Part shown: piece after piece, positions 28,993 through 37,307 of the stretch | How positions within the stretch are numbered: position 1 is the first letter of the stretch | Layout: the number at the start of each line of letters is the position of its first letter | Source: Lysobacter solisilvae | Lineage (GTDB): Bacteria; Pseudomonadota; Gammaproteobacteria; Xanthomonadales; Xanthomonadaceae | DNA: 64,000 nucleotides | Assembly (NCBI RefSeq): GCF_016613535.2 | Contig: NZ_CP071518.1 | Coordinates: forward strand, 2,232,001-2,296,000 | Direction: 5' to 3' | Notes under the pieces: generated by a model | Told to the model about the DNA's origin: nothing | Database searches by the model: none | Seen by the model: only the letters and a program-made list of their open reading frames with translations | Translations under genes and position numbers: made by a program

Positions 28993-29340
28993 ATGAATGA
29001 ACGCAGTTTGCGAGCATTAGCGGCCTGGCCTGGCGTCGAGGCCGGCACCAAGTGGGAAGACGACCTGGTTTTCACGGTCGCGGGCAAGATGTTCTGCGCC
29101 ACCTGCCTGCGGGGCCCGCAGAAGGGTTCGATCAGTTTCAAGGTCGAGGACGAGCGCTTCCTGGAGCTCACGGAGCGGCCGGGATTCATCCCGGCGCCCT
29201 ATCTGGCCCGGGCGCACTGGGTGCAACTCCCGGTGGCTTCAGCGATTCCGCGCGACGAACTGCGCCAGCTCATCCGTCGCAGTTACGAGCTGGTCCGGGC
29301 GAAACTGCCGAAAAAGACGCAGCAGGCGCTGGCCGACTGA
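28993..29340 (+). CDS. MmcQ/YjbR-family protein
   Basis: 115 residues. The CyaY-like fold of the MmcQ/YjbR family is recognised from LRALAAWPGVEAGTKWEDDLVFTVAGKMFCATCL ... SISFKVEDERFLELTERPGFIPAPYLARAHWVQL and the C-terminal LRQLIRRSYELVRAKLPKKTQQ. The family is small, cytoplasmic and often called DNA-binding, without a firm biochemical role. ATG 28993 is preferred over the frame extension to 28966 because similarity begins there. Confidence 0.9.
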   Translation: MNERSLRALAAWPGVEAGTKWEDDLVFTVAGKMFCATCLRGPQKGSISFKVEDERFLELTERPGFIPAPYLARAHWVQLPVASAIPRDELRQLIRRSYELVRAKLPKKTQQALAD

Positions 29341-29446
29341 CCGGCCGCGCGAGCCCCCGCCGCGGTCCCGCGCGGGGCATCCTTCGGGTCATTCCGGGGC
29401 GCGATGCTAGAATCCCGCGGCTTTTTACATTCAAGAAGGAAACTGC

Positions 29447-30367
29447 ATGGCCGGCGGCGGTGATTCGACCCGCGCGATCTTCTTCGCGCTCGGTGCCAAC
29501 TTTGCAATTGCGGTGGCCAAGGGCGTCGCGGCCTTCTTCACCGGCTCCAGCGCGATGTTCGCCGAAACCGTGCATTCGCTGGCCGACTGCGCCAACCAGG
29601 TCCTGCTGCTGCTGGGCCTGCGCCAGGCCAAGCGCCCCGCGTCGCCCGAATATCCGCTCGGCTACGGCAAGGCGATCTACTTCTGGTCGTTCCTGGTCGC
29701 CCTCATGCTGTTCAGCGTGGGCGGCGTGTTCTCGCTCTATGAAGGCATCCACAAGCTCCAGCATCCCCAGCAGATCAAGTTCTGGGGCTGGGCGGTGGGG
29801 GTGCTGAGCTTCGGCATCATCGCCGAGGCCGTCTCGATGCGCGCCTGCCTGCAGGAAGTCAACAAGTCCCGCGGCAACCGTTCGCTGTGGCGCTGGTTCC
29901 GCGAGAGCCGCCAGGCCGAACTGGTGGTGATCTTCGGCGAGGACCTCGCCGCGCTGCTGGGCCTGGTGTTCGCCCTGTTCGCGGTGGTCCTGAGCGTGGT
30001 GACCGGCGATCCGTTCTGGGACGCGATCGGCACCATCGCCATCGGCGCGCTGCTGATCGTCGTGGCCGTATTCGTGGCGATCGAGGTCAAGGCGATGCTG
30101 ATCGGCCAGAGCGTGGATCCCGAGCGCGAGCAGGAGATCCGCCGCTTCCTGGAAGAGCGCGTGGAAGTGGGCCGGGTGATCAGCGTGATCACGCTGCAGC
30201 TCGGCAACGACGTGATGGTCGCCGTGCAGGCGGAAATGAGCGAACTGCAGACCACCCGCCACCTGGCCGAGGAGATCAACACCGTGGAACGCGCGCTCAA
30301 GGCGCAGTTCCCGGAAGTGCGCTGGAGCTTCTTCGAGCCCGACCTCAAGCCTGAGCTGCAGCCTTAG
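29447..30367 (+). CDS. Cation diffusion facilitator (CDF) transporter
   Basis: 306 residues. Proton-coupled divalent cation exporter of the ZnT9-like branch. Six membrane helices are visible in the first ~215 residues; metal site residues in helix 2 (ETVHSLADCANQ, H-x3-D) and helix 5 (FGEDLAALLG, where the usual His is replaced). A cytoplasmic ferredoxin-like domain (~220-300) has the typical VISVITLQLGNDVMVAVQAEMS. The ATG follows AAGAAGGA. Upstream, TAGAAT (29408-29413) may be the -10 element. The altered helix-5 site makes the transported metal uncertain. Confidence 0.9.
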   Translation: MAGGGDSTRAIFFALGANFAIAVAKGVAAFFTGSSAMFAETVHSLADCANQVLLLLGLRQAKRPASPEYPLGYGKAIYFWSFLVALMLFSVGGVFSLYEGIHKLQHPQQIKFWGWAVGVLSFGIIAEAVSMRACLQEVNKSRGNRSLWRWFRESRQAELVVIFGEDLAALLGLVFALFAVVLSVVTGDPFWDAIGTIAIGALLIVVAVFVAIEVKAMLIGQSVDPEREQEIRRFLEERVEVGRVISVITLQLGNDVMVAVQAEMSELQTTRHLAEEINTVERALKAQFPEVRWSFFEPDLKPELQP

Positions 30368-30422
30368 TCGACGCCGGGCGGGCGCTTCATCGCGCCGGGG
30401 CCGGCCGCTGGGGGCGTGCGCC

Positions 30423-31280
30423 TCAGGGCGGCGCCATGATCCATTCGACCCGCGCCGACGCCTGGCGTTCGCCCAATGTCTGGGCCAATGCCTTGAGCGC
30501 CGGTGCCAGCCTGGCATCGAGCTGGAAGGGCGCATTGAGGATCAGCAGGCCACTGCCGTTCATGTGCAGTGGCGAATCGTCGGGCCGGACCAGCAGTTCG
30601 GCGATCAGCGCGGACTTGGCCGGCATCGCGGCGGCGCGCCGGTAGAACGGCTGCAGCGATCGACGCAGCTTGATCGGGTACCAGAGGGCGTAGCAGCCCT
30701 GCGGCCATCGGGCCAAGGCGTCGCGCAGTGCGCCGATGGCCTTGTCGAATTCCTCCAGCTGCGCCTCGAACGGCGGGTCGATCAGGACCAGCCCACGCGT
30801 GTAACGCGTCTCGCCGATGCGAGGTGGCAACATCGCCTTCATCGCCGCGTATCCGTCGCGGGCGTGCACGGCCATGCGGGGCTCGCGGCTGAAATTGGTG
30901 GCCAGCTGGGCCGCCTCCTCGGGGTGCAGTTCGCAGGCGGCGATCCGATCCTGCTCGCGCAGGGCATGGGCCAGCAGCCACGGCGAGCCGGGGTAGGCGT
31001 GCTTGCCGTGCTCGTGGCGGCAGGCCCGCACGGCCTGGAGGTACCGCCCGATCAGCGGGTCGGCAGGCGCCTCGGCGACCAGGCGCCCGATACCGTCATC
31101 GGCTTCGCCGGTGCGCTGGGCCGAGTTGCTGTCCAGCGCGTACAACCCGCGCCCGGCGTGGGTGTCGAGCGCGAAGACGGGGGCCGGCTTGGCGGTCAGC
31201 GCATCGCACAGCGCCAGCAGCGCGACGTGCTTGAGGACGTCGGCGTGGTTGCCGGCATGGAACGCGTGGCGATAGTTCAT
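30423..31280 (-). CDS. rlmJ: 23S rRNA (adenine2030-N6)-methyltransferase
   Basis: 285 residues. SAM-dependent methyltransferase modifying A2030 of 23S rRNA. Family signature at the start: MNYRHAFHAGNHADVLKHV; SAM site VFALDTHAGRGLYAL; catalytic motif VLIDPPFE; and WYPIKLRRSLQPFYR. Length as in E. coli (YhiR). The start is at ATG 31280, fixed by the signature; the upstream frame is non-coding. It is divergent from creB with 58 bases between start codons. Confidence 0.96.
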   Translation of the reverse strand: MNYRHAFHAGNHADVLKHVALLALCDALTAKPAPVFALDTHAGRGLYALDSNSAQRTGEADDGIGRLVAEAPADPLIGRYLQAVRACRHEHGKHAYPGSPWLLAHALREQDRIAACELHPEEAAQLATNFSREPRMAVHARDGYAAMKAMLPPRIGETRYTRGLVLIDPPFEAQLEEFDKAIGALRDALARWPQGCYALWYPIKLRRSLQPFYRRAAAMPAKSALIAELLVRPDDSPLHMNGSGLLILNAPFQLDARLAPALKALAQTLGERQASARVEWIMAPP

Positions 31281-31338
31281 CCCGATAGGGTAGCCCTGCT
31301 GGGGCACAATGGGGCGTCCGGATCCGCTTCCCGTACCG

Positions 31339-32019
31339 ATGCCCCGAATCCTGCTGGTCGAAGACGAGCCCGCCATTGCCGACACCGTCCTCTACGCGCT
31401 GCGGATGGACGGGTTCGAAGCCGACCACTGCCTGACCGGAGGCGATGCCCTGCGCCGCGTGCGCAGCGAGGGCTTCGACCTGGCCATCCTCGACGTCGGC
31501 CTGCCGGACATCGGCGGGTTCGCGCTGTGCCGTGAGCTGCGGCGCGTCGCCTCGCAGGATGGCGGCGACCTGCCCGTGATCTTCCTCACCGCGCACGATG
31601 CCGAGGCCGAACGCATCCTGGGCCTGGAGATCGGCGCCGACGACTACGTGACCAAGCCCTTCTCCCCGCGCGAACTGGTGGCGCGCGTGCGCGTGGTGCT
31701 GCGGCGGGGGCGACCCGCAGTCGTCGCCGGTTCAACCGGTTTCGTGCATGACGCCCAGGGGCATCGCATCCAGTTCCGGGGCCACCTGCTCGACCTGACC
31801 CGTTACGAATACGGCCTGCTGGCGGCGCTGCTGCAGCGGCCCGGCGCCGTGCTCACTCGCGCGCAACTGATGGACCGCGTGTGGGGCGACGCGCTGGACA
31901 GTGGGGACCGCACGATCGACACCCACATCAAGACGCTGCGCGCCAAGCTGCGCGCGGTGGCGGCGGACGTGGATCCGATCCGCACCCACCGCGGCCTGGG
32001 TTACTCGCTGGAAGGGTGA
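31339..32019 (+). CDS. creB: Response regulator CreB
   Basis: 226 residues. OmpR-type regulator: receiver domain with acidic pair VEDEP, phospho-acceptor Asp52 (AILDVGLPD), conserved Lys (VTKPFSP), and a winged-helix output domain (LTRYEYGLLAALLQRPGAVLTRAQLMDRVWGDAL ... DTHIKTLRAKLRAV). The order creB-creC-creD and the cre-tag before creD identify it as CreB, which in enterobacteria answers growth on minimal medium and in Aeromonas/Stenotrophomonas relatives is linked to beta-lactamase control (BlrA). It is followed by creC after 40 bases. Confidence 0.93.
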   Translation: MPRILLVEDEPAIADTVLYALRMDGFEADHCLTGGDALRRVRSEGFDLAILDVGLPDIGGFALCRELRRVASQDGGDLPVIFLTAHDAEAERILGLEIGADDYVTKPFSPRELVARVRVVLRRGRPAVVAGSTGFVHDAQGHRIQFRGHLLDLTRYEYGLLAALLQRPGAVLTRAQLMDRVWGDALDSGDRTIDTHIKTLRAKLRAVAADVDPIRTHRGLGYSLEG

Positions 32020-32059
32020 TGATGTCCGCCGACGGTCGCCAGCGCGGGGCGGGACGCCG

Positions 32060-33547
32060 ATGAAAATCGGGTTGCGCGTCTTCCTGGGATACTTCGTGAT
32101 CGTCGCGCTCGCCGCGCTGCTGCTGGCCCGCGTCTTCGTGGCGGAGGTCAAGCCCGGCGTGCGCCAGGCCATGGAGGACACGCTGGTGGATACCGCCAAC
32201 GTGCTGGCGGAACTGGCCACGGACGATTTCCGTTCCGGCCACATCAACGACGGCGGTTTCGCCCGCCGGGTGCGCGCCCTGCACGGGCGCGACCTGGGCG
32301 CGAAGATTTGGGGCTTCGACAAGCGGGCCAGCTATTACCGGGTCTACGTCACCGACGCCACCGGCATCGTGCGCTTCGACAGCGCCGGGCGCGACGTGGG
32401 CCAGGACTATTCGCGCTGGAACGACGTGTACCTCACGCTGCGGGGGAGGTATGGCGCGCGCTCCAGCCCCGCCGACGGCACCGGCAAGAACGCGGGCGAG
32501 GAGGCCACCGTCATGCACGTGGCCGCGCCGATCCGCGACACCGATGGCCGCATCATTGGCGTGCTGACGGTGGCCAAGCCCAACAGCGCGATGGAACCCT
32601 TCATCCTGCGCAGCGAGCGCATCGTGAGGCGCTGGGGCCTGGTCCTGCTCGGTGTGGCGCTGCTGATCGGCCTGGGCGCGGCCTGGTGGCTGTCGCGGCA
32701 ACTGGGCGGCCTGCAACGCTACGCCCATGCCGTGACGGCAGGCGAGCGCGCCAGCCTGCCGCGCTCGGCGGGCGAGTTCGACGAGCTGGGCCGCGCGCTG
32801 GAAACCATGCGTCATCGGCTGGAAGGCAAGCAGTATGTCGAACAGTACGTCCACACGCTCACCCACGAGATGAAGGGCCCGCTGGCTGCCATCCGTGGCA
32901 GCGCCGAACTGCTCGAGGACGCCGGCCATGCGCGTCCGATGAGCGATGAGGACCGCGCGCGCTTCGCCGGCAGCATCCGGATGCAGAGTGACCGCCTGGC
33001 GCAGATGATCGACAAGCTGCTGGCCCTGGCGGGCGTCGAGCATCGCCAGAGGTTGGAAAACCCCGAGCCGGTGCCGGTCGCGCCACTGCTGAAGGGCGTC
33101 GCCGAGAGCTGTGCGCCACGGCTGGCGCGCGATGAGCTTCGCCTTGAGATCGAGACCGCGCTGGCGCCGGCGGCAGTGCACGGCGACGGTTTCCTGCTGC
33201 GCCAGGCGCTGGTCAACCTGGTGGAGAACGCCGCCGACTTCGCGCCTCGCGGCTCGGCTCTCGTCCTGCGCGTGATCGCATCGCCGTCCTCGCCGCGACA
33301 GGTGGTCTTCGAAGTGCTCGATCGCGGCCCCGGCATCCCCGAGTACGCCCTGCCGCGCGTCTTCGAGCGCTTCTATTCGCTGCCACGACCCGAAGGCGGC
33401 AGCCGCAGCAGTGGACTGGGGCTGTGTTTCGTCGCCGAAGTGGCGACGTTGCACGGCGGTGAGGCCGCGCTGGCCAATCGCGAGGGCGGCGGCGCCGTCG
33501 CGCGCCTGGTGCTGCCCGCCGATCACTTCACCGGGACTTCACCGTAG
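32060..33547 (+). CDS. creC: Sensor histidine kinase CreC
   Basis: 495 residues. Membrane sensor kinase for CreB. N-terminal helix (~5-27), a periplasmic sensor region with YYRVYVTDATGIVRFDSAGRDVGQDYSRWNDVYLTLRGRYGARSS (typical CreC), second helix (~192-215), HAMP-like linker, dimerisation/phospho-acceptor helix THEMKGPLAAIRGSAELLEDA (His), and ATPase boxes (NLVENAADFAP, DRGPGIPEYALPRVFERFYS, GSRSSGLGLCFV). The end of the coding sequence contains the cre-tag that should control creD. Confidence 0.95.
   Translation: MKIGLRVFLGYFVIVALAALLLARVFVAEVKPGVRQAMEDTLVDTANVLAELATDDFRSGHINDGGFARRVRALHGRDLGAKIWGFDKRASYYRVYVTDATGIVRFDSAGRDVGQDYSRWNDVYLTLRGRYGARSSPADGTGKNAGEEATVMHVAAPIRDTDGRIIGVLTVAKPNSAMEPFILRSERIVRRWGLVLLGVALLIGLGAAWWLSRQLGGLQRYAHAVTAGERASLPRSAGEFDELGRALETMRHRLEGKQYVEQYVHTLTHEMKGPLAAIRGSAELLEDAGHARPMSDEDRARFAGSIRMQSDRLAQMIDKLLALAGVEHRQRLENPEPVPVAPLLKGVAESCAPRLARDELRLEIETALAPAAVHGDGFLLRQALVNLVENAADFAPRGSALVLRVIASPSSPRQVVFEVLDRGPGIPEYALPRVFERFYSLPRPEGGSRSSGLGLCFVAEVATLHGGEAALANREGGGAVARLVLPADHFTGTSP
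33527..33542 (+). promoter_or_regulatory. cre-tag (CreB binding site) for creD
   Basis: A perfect direct repeat TTCAC-6 bases-TTCAC, with the first half at 33527-33531 and the second at 33538-33542. This is exactly the known CreB consensus of E. coli and the related blr-tag. It lies in the last codons of creC, 66 bases before the creD start codon, the right position to activate creD. Confidence 0.85.
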
Positions 33548-33608
33548 CGCCATCGGCGGCGCACCCATCGGTCCGAACCTGACGGCACGCCCGCCCCAGG
33601 AGGACCCC

Positions 33609-34994
33609 ATGCGACTGCTACTGAAAATAATGCTCGTGTTCGGCATGACGATCGCGATCATGATCCCGTTGCTGCTGATCCGTGGCACGATCAGCGAACG
33701 CCAGGAGTATCGCGCGCAGGCCGTGTCCAACGTATCGCGCAGCTCCGCCGGTGCGCAGTCGTTCGCGGGCCCGGTGCTGGTGGTGCCGTACGTGGACCAG
33801 GTCGAGGTCGAGGAGAAGAATGCGGCGGGTGAGGTCGTCCGCAAGGTCATCCGCGACGGCGAGGCCGGTCGCTGGACGTTTTTCCCGGAGCGACTGTCCG
33901 TGGCCGGCACGCTGCTGCCGCAGACGCGGCGGCTCGGCCTGCACGAAGTGCGGGTCTACACATTCGACGCCGCGGCGCGGGCGCAGTTCGACGTGGTCAT
34001 TCCCGCCGATGCCGATCCGCGGCTGCCGCGCCGGATCGGCCAACCCTGGCTGAGCTACGGGATCGCCGACGTGCGCGGCCTGGCGAGCATGCCGCAGCTG
34101 GTGCTCGACGGCCACGCTCAGCGTCTGCAGGAGGGCTTTGGAAGCCGCGACCAGGGCGGGGTGCACGTGCGGCTGGCTGCGCCGCGCGCCGGCCAGGTGT
34201 TGCGTCTGGATACGCGACTGAAACTCCGGCTCGCCGGTACTGAATCGCTCGCGCTCGTGCCGCTGGCCCGCGCCAACACCTTCCAGGTGGCGTCGGCCTG
34301 GCCGCATCCGCGTTTCGGCGGGGATTTCCTGCCGAACTCGCCCCAGGTCGGCGCCAAGGGGTTCAAGGCGCAGTGGGAGGTGTCGTCGCTGGCGTCGAGC
34401 GCGCAGCGGCAGTTCCTCGCCGGCAGGACGCTTCCCGGCGTCTCGGCGAGCAGTCCGGCGGTGGACGACAACGCCGGCAATCCAGCGACGGAAGGCATCG
34501 ACGCGGTCGCGATATCCCTGATGGATCCGGTCAACGTCTATACCCAGGCCGATCGCGCAAGCAAGTATGGGCTGCTGTTCGTGCTGCTCACCTTCGTGGG
34601 CTTCTTCATGTTCGAACTGATCAAGCAGCTGCGCATCCACCCCATCCAGTACGGCCTGGTGGGCCTGGCGCTGGCGATCTTCTTCCTGCTGCTGGTGAGC
34701 CTGAGCGAGCACATTCCCTTCCACTGGGCGTATCTGATCGCCAGCGTGGCGTGCATCGGATTGATCGGCTTCTATCTGAGCTCGGTCCTGCAGAGCAAGG
34801 CGCGCGGCATCGGTTTCGCCGCGATGCTCGCCACCCTGTACGCGGCGCTGTACGGGTTGCTGGTGTCCGAGGACAACGCGCTGGTGCTGGGCGCGGCCCT
34901 GCTCTTCGTGATCCTGGCCGGGCTGATGGCGGCCACGCGCAAGGTCGACTGGTACCAGCTGGGCGCGATGCGACCGCAGGTGCAGGCGGCCTGA
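33609..34994 (+). CDS. creD: Inner-membrane protein CreD
   Basis: 461 residues. N-terminal helix (MRLLLKIMLVFGMTIAIMIPLLLIRG), a large periplasmic beta-rich domain (~30-310) starting ISERQEYRAQAVSNVSRSSAGAQSFAGPVLVVPY, then five or six membrane helices from ~320 (YGLLFVLLTFVGFFMFELIKQLRIHPIQYGLVGLALAIFFLLLVSLSEH) as in CreD/CET proteins. CreD is the main target of CreB and affects envelope stress and colicin or beta-lactam tolerance. The ATG has AGGAGG upstream. A G/C hairpin (35004-35029) follows the stop. Confidence 0.95.
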   Translation: MRLLLKIMLVFGMTIAIMIPLLLIRGTISERQEYRAQAVSNVSRSSAGAQSFAGPVLVVPYVDQVEVEEKNAAGEVVRKVIRDGEAGRWTFFPERLSVAGTLLPQTRRLGLHEVRVYTFDAAARAQFDVVIPADADPRLPRRIGQPWLSYGIADVRGLASMPQLVLDGHAQRLQEGFGSRDQGGVHVRLAAPRAGQVLRLDTRLKLRLAGTESLALVPLARANTFQVASAWPHPRFGGDFLPNSPQVGAKGFKAQWEVSSLASSAQRQFLAGRTLPGVSASSPAVDDNAGNPATEGIDAVAISLMDPVNVYTQADRASKYGLLFVLLTFVGFFMFELIKQLRIHPIQYGLVGLALAIFFLLLVSLSEHIPFHWAYLIASVACIGLIGFYLSSVLQSKARGIGFAAMLATLYAALYGLLVSEDNALVLGAALLFVILAGLMAATRKVDWYQLGAMRPQVQAA

Positions 34995-35003
34995 GCCGCG
35001 GGT

Positions 35004-35029
35004 GCGGCCGTGGCGAGCGCCACGGCCGC
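35004..35029 (+). terminator. Hairpin after creD
   Basis: An 11-bp perfect stem (GCGGCCGTGGC pairing with GCCACGGCCGC) with the loop GAGC lies 10 bases after the creD stop. The following bases are not T-rich, so termination may be partial. Confidence 0.55.
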
Positions 35030-35059
35030 CTTGCCTCGACGACGAGAACCGGAGCCCCG

Positions 35060-35461
35060 ATGAAGTCCCCCTGGCTGCTGGTGTTGCTTGTCCTGTTCGT
35101 GTCCGATCCCGGTGGCGTGCGCGGTCATTACGACACCCGCGCAGCACTCATGGCCGATGGAGGCGGAGGGTTGCCGGCTGTTCTCCCGGGATCGGCGCAT
35201 GACATCAGCATCGCGAACCACCTCAAGCCCGAGGCCGCCGAGGGCGACTTCGGCTTCAGCGATACCGATGCAGGCGCCTTCTTCGGCCGCCTCACGCTGG
35301 GTGCCCCGGCCCAGGGTCCCTTCGACGACTGGGAAGGCATCGTCCGGGAGCATCGCGCATCCGGCCGCGTGGCCTGGACCTACCGCGAGCGCAACATCGT
35401 CTGGACATTCTTCTGCCACCCGGTGCGGGACCGGTGTGACTTCCTCGCGTGGAGCGACTAG
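35060..35461 (+). CDS. Small exported protein downstream of creD, unknown
   Basis: 133 residues. Short hydrophobic N-terminus (MKSPWLLVLLVLFVSDPGG), probably a signal peptide. Mature part: HYDTRAALMADGGGGLPAVLPGSAHDISIANHLKPEAAEGDFGFSD, then a strand-rich end with a Cys pair (WTFFCHPVRDRCDFLAW). I do not recognise the family. GGAG stands 6 bases before the ATG at 35060. Its TAG and the stop of the convergent PAP2 gene share the palindrome CTAG. Confidence 0.75.
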   Translation: MKSPWLLVLLVLFVSDPGGVRGHYDTRAALMADGGGGLPAVLPGSAHDISIANHLKPEAAEGDFGFSDTDAGAFFGRLTLGAPAQGPFDDWEGIVREHRASGRVAWTYRERNIVWTFFCHPVRDRCDFLAWSD

Positions 35462-36006
35462 AAGGCGAGCGTGACGCCGGGCACCGCCCACAGCGATACC
35501 GCGGCGATGACGACGCCGATCGCGGTCGCGGCCAACACGTCGCTGGGATAGTGCAGTCCGAGCACTACGCGGGAGGCGGCGACGCTGGCTGTGAAGGGCA
35601 CCAGGAGCCAGGCCAGGGGCGGATAGTGGGCGATCGCCACCAGGCTGAAGGCCACCGCGTGGAGCGTGTGGCCGGAGGGAAACGAGAACTCGTCCAGCGG
35701 CGCGACCCAGGCGCGGATGCGCGTATCGCGTGCGAAGGGACGCGGCCGCCGCGTCCAGCGCTTGAGCGCCTTGTAGAGCAGCAGGGCGACGACGCCGGTG
35801 GCGGCGACGTGTGCACTTGCCGCCACCCCGGCCATGCCATCGGCCAGGACGAGCGTAACCATCAGCGCGTACCAGAACAGCCCGTCTCCGAGCCGGCTGA
35901 CGGCGGCGAAATACCTGCGCGTGCCCTGGCCTTCGCCCAGCCGATTCGCCCGCAGGCACCAGGCACGGTCTCCGGAGAGCAGGCGATGCGCATCGGGCAG
36001 TTTCAT
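35458..36006 (-). CDS. PAP2-family membrane phosphatase
   Basis: 182 residues, with four or five membrane helices. The three phosphatase motifs are complete: KALKRWTRRPRP (K-x6-RP), FSFPSGHTLHA (PSGH) and ASRVVLGLHYPSDV (SR-x5-H-x3-D). Typical substrates are undecaprenyl pyrophosphate, phosphatidate or other lipid phosphates on the outer face of the membrane. The ATG overlaps the stop of the glycosyltransferase gene (ATGA), so both are made together, which hints at a lipid-linked or glycolipid substrate. Confidence 0.93.
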   Translation of the reverse strand: MKLPDAHRLLSGDRAWCLRANRLGEGQGTRRYFAAVSRLGDGLFWYALMVTLVLADGMAGVAASAHVAATGVVALLLYKALKRWTRRPRPFARDTRIRAWVAPLDEFSFPSGHTLHAVAFSLVAIAHYPPLAWLLVPFTASVAASRVVLGLHYPSDVLAATAIGVVIAAVSLWAVPGVTLAF

Positions 36007-37190
36007 GAGATCTCCTCAGGCGGCGCGACGGCGGAGGCGATCGTCGGCAAGCCGACCGGCGCCACCCGGCGCAGCGCCATGTCCTGCAGCAGGGCGTCGA
36101 AATCGGCGGCCACCTGCTCGGGCCGCAGGCCGGCGACCCGGACGCGACCGGCATGCCGCATCGCGGCGCGCAGCGGGTCGTCGGTGCCGATGCGTACCAC
36201 CGCCTGGACAAAGCCTTCATCGTCGCCCGTTGCAACGGCCGCTCCGTCGATGTCGTGGCGCAGGTGCTCGTGCGCCGCGCCGTAGTCGAAGGCGATGGTC
36301 GGCACGCCACTGGCCATCGCTTCCAGCGTCACGTTGCCGAAGGTTTCACTGTGGCTGGGGAACACGAACAGGTCGCCGCTGGCGAAGTGCCGCGCCAGCT
36401 CCTGTTCGCGTTGCACGCCGCAGAACACGAAGTCGGGATTGGCCTGCTGCAGGCGGGTGCGCGCGGGGCCGTCGCCGACCCATACGAAGCGGGCGTCCGG
36501 ACGCACTGCCTGCAACTGGCGAAATGCGCGTACGGACAGGTCCAGGTTCTTCTCCGCGGCGATGCGGCCCACGTAGATCGCCGCGATGCCGTCACGGTTC
36601 AGGCCCCACTGCGCACGCAGGCCATGGTCCCGGCGTGCCGGGTCGAACAGCGCGGTATCCACGGCCCTGGGCAGTTGCACGACGTTGTCGAAGCGCTCGC
36701 CTTCCAGGAACCGCTGCAGCTCGCGCGTGGGCACCAGCGTGGCGTCGGCGGCATTGTGGAAGCGGCGCATCCAGCGCAGCGCGGTGGAGGCCAGGAACGG
36801 GGCGCCGTAGTCGCGCATGTATTCGTCGAACCGGGTATGGAACCCCGTGGCCGCCGGGATGCCCAGTCGTCGCGCGGCCCGGAGTGCGGACCAGCCCAGC
36901 GGACCTTCCGTGGCCACGTAGACCGCGTCGGGCCGTGTCTCGCGCCAGGCCGCCAGCAGCCGGCGGGTGGCCGGCAGGCCCACGCGCAGGCCCGGATAGC
37001 GTGGCAGGGGCGCGCTGCGGACCAGCAGTTCATGCGGTTGGGCCTCCAGCGAGGCTTCGTGCGCCTGTCGGGGACGGATCACGGCGATGTCGTGGCCGCG
37101 GGCGCGCAGGCCCAGTTCCAGGCCCTGCACGGTCAGGGCGACACCATTGACCTCGGGCGGGTAGGTCTCGGTAACGATGGCGTAGCGCAT
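36003..37190 (-). CDS. Glycosyltransferase family 4 protein
   Basis: 395 residues. GT-B glycosyltransferase. N-terminal acceptor half begins MRYAIVTETYPPEVNGVALTVQGL; donor-binding half has IYVGRIAAEKNLDLSVRAF, FVWVGDGPARTRL, FVFPSHSETFGNVTLEAMASGVPTIAF (the E-x7-E region). The closest functional type by pattern is the GT4 glycolipid/diacylglycerol or phosphatidylinositol mannosyltransferase group. Cytoplasmic, acting at the inner membrane. It overlaps the PAP2 phosphatase gene by 4 bases, and a 117-base gap separates it from the gene upstream. Confidence 0.93.
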   Translation of the reverse strand: MRYAIVTETYPPEVNGVALTVQGLELGLRARGHDIAVIRPRQAHEASLEAQPHELLVRSAPLPRYPGLRVGLPATRRLLAAWRETRPDAVYVATEGPLGWSALRAARRLGIPAATGFHTRFDEYMRDYGAPFLASTALRWMRRFHNAADATLVPTRELQRFLEGERFDNVVQLPRAVDTALFDPARRDHGLRAQWGLNRDGIAAIYVGRIAAEKNLDLSVRAFRQLQAVRPDARFVWVGDGPARTRLQQANPDFVFCGVQREQELARHFASGDLFVFPSHSETFGNVTLEAMASGVPTIAFDYGAAHEHLRHDIDGAAVATGDDEGFVQAVVRIGTDDPLRAAMRHAGRVRVAGLRPEQVAADFDALLQDMALRRVAPVGLPTIASAVAPPEEIS

Positions 37191-37307
37191 GCGGGCTCCC
37201 CGGTTTGGAGGAGCGTGCGGGCGCCGTGTTGCCGGCCGGTGGCGGCGCGATGACCGCGTCGTGACCGGCGGGGTGGCCTCGGTGGGGCGGCTACAACCGG
37301 GTGGGCT

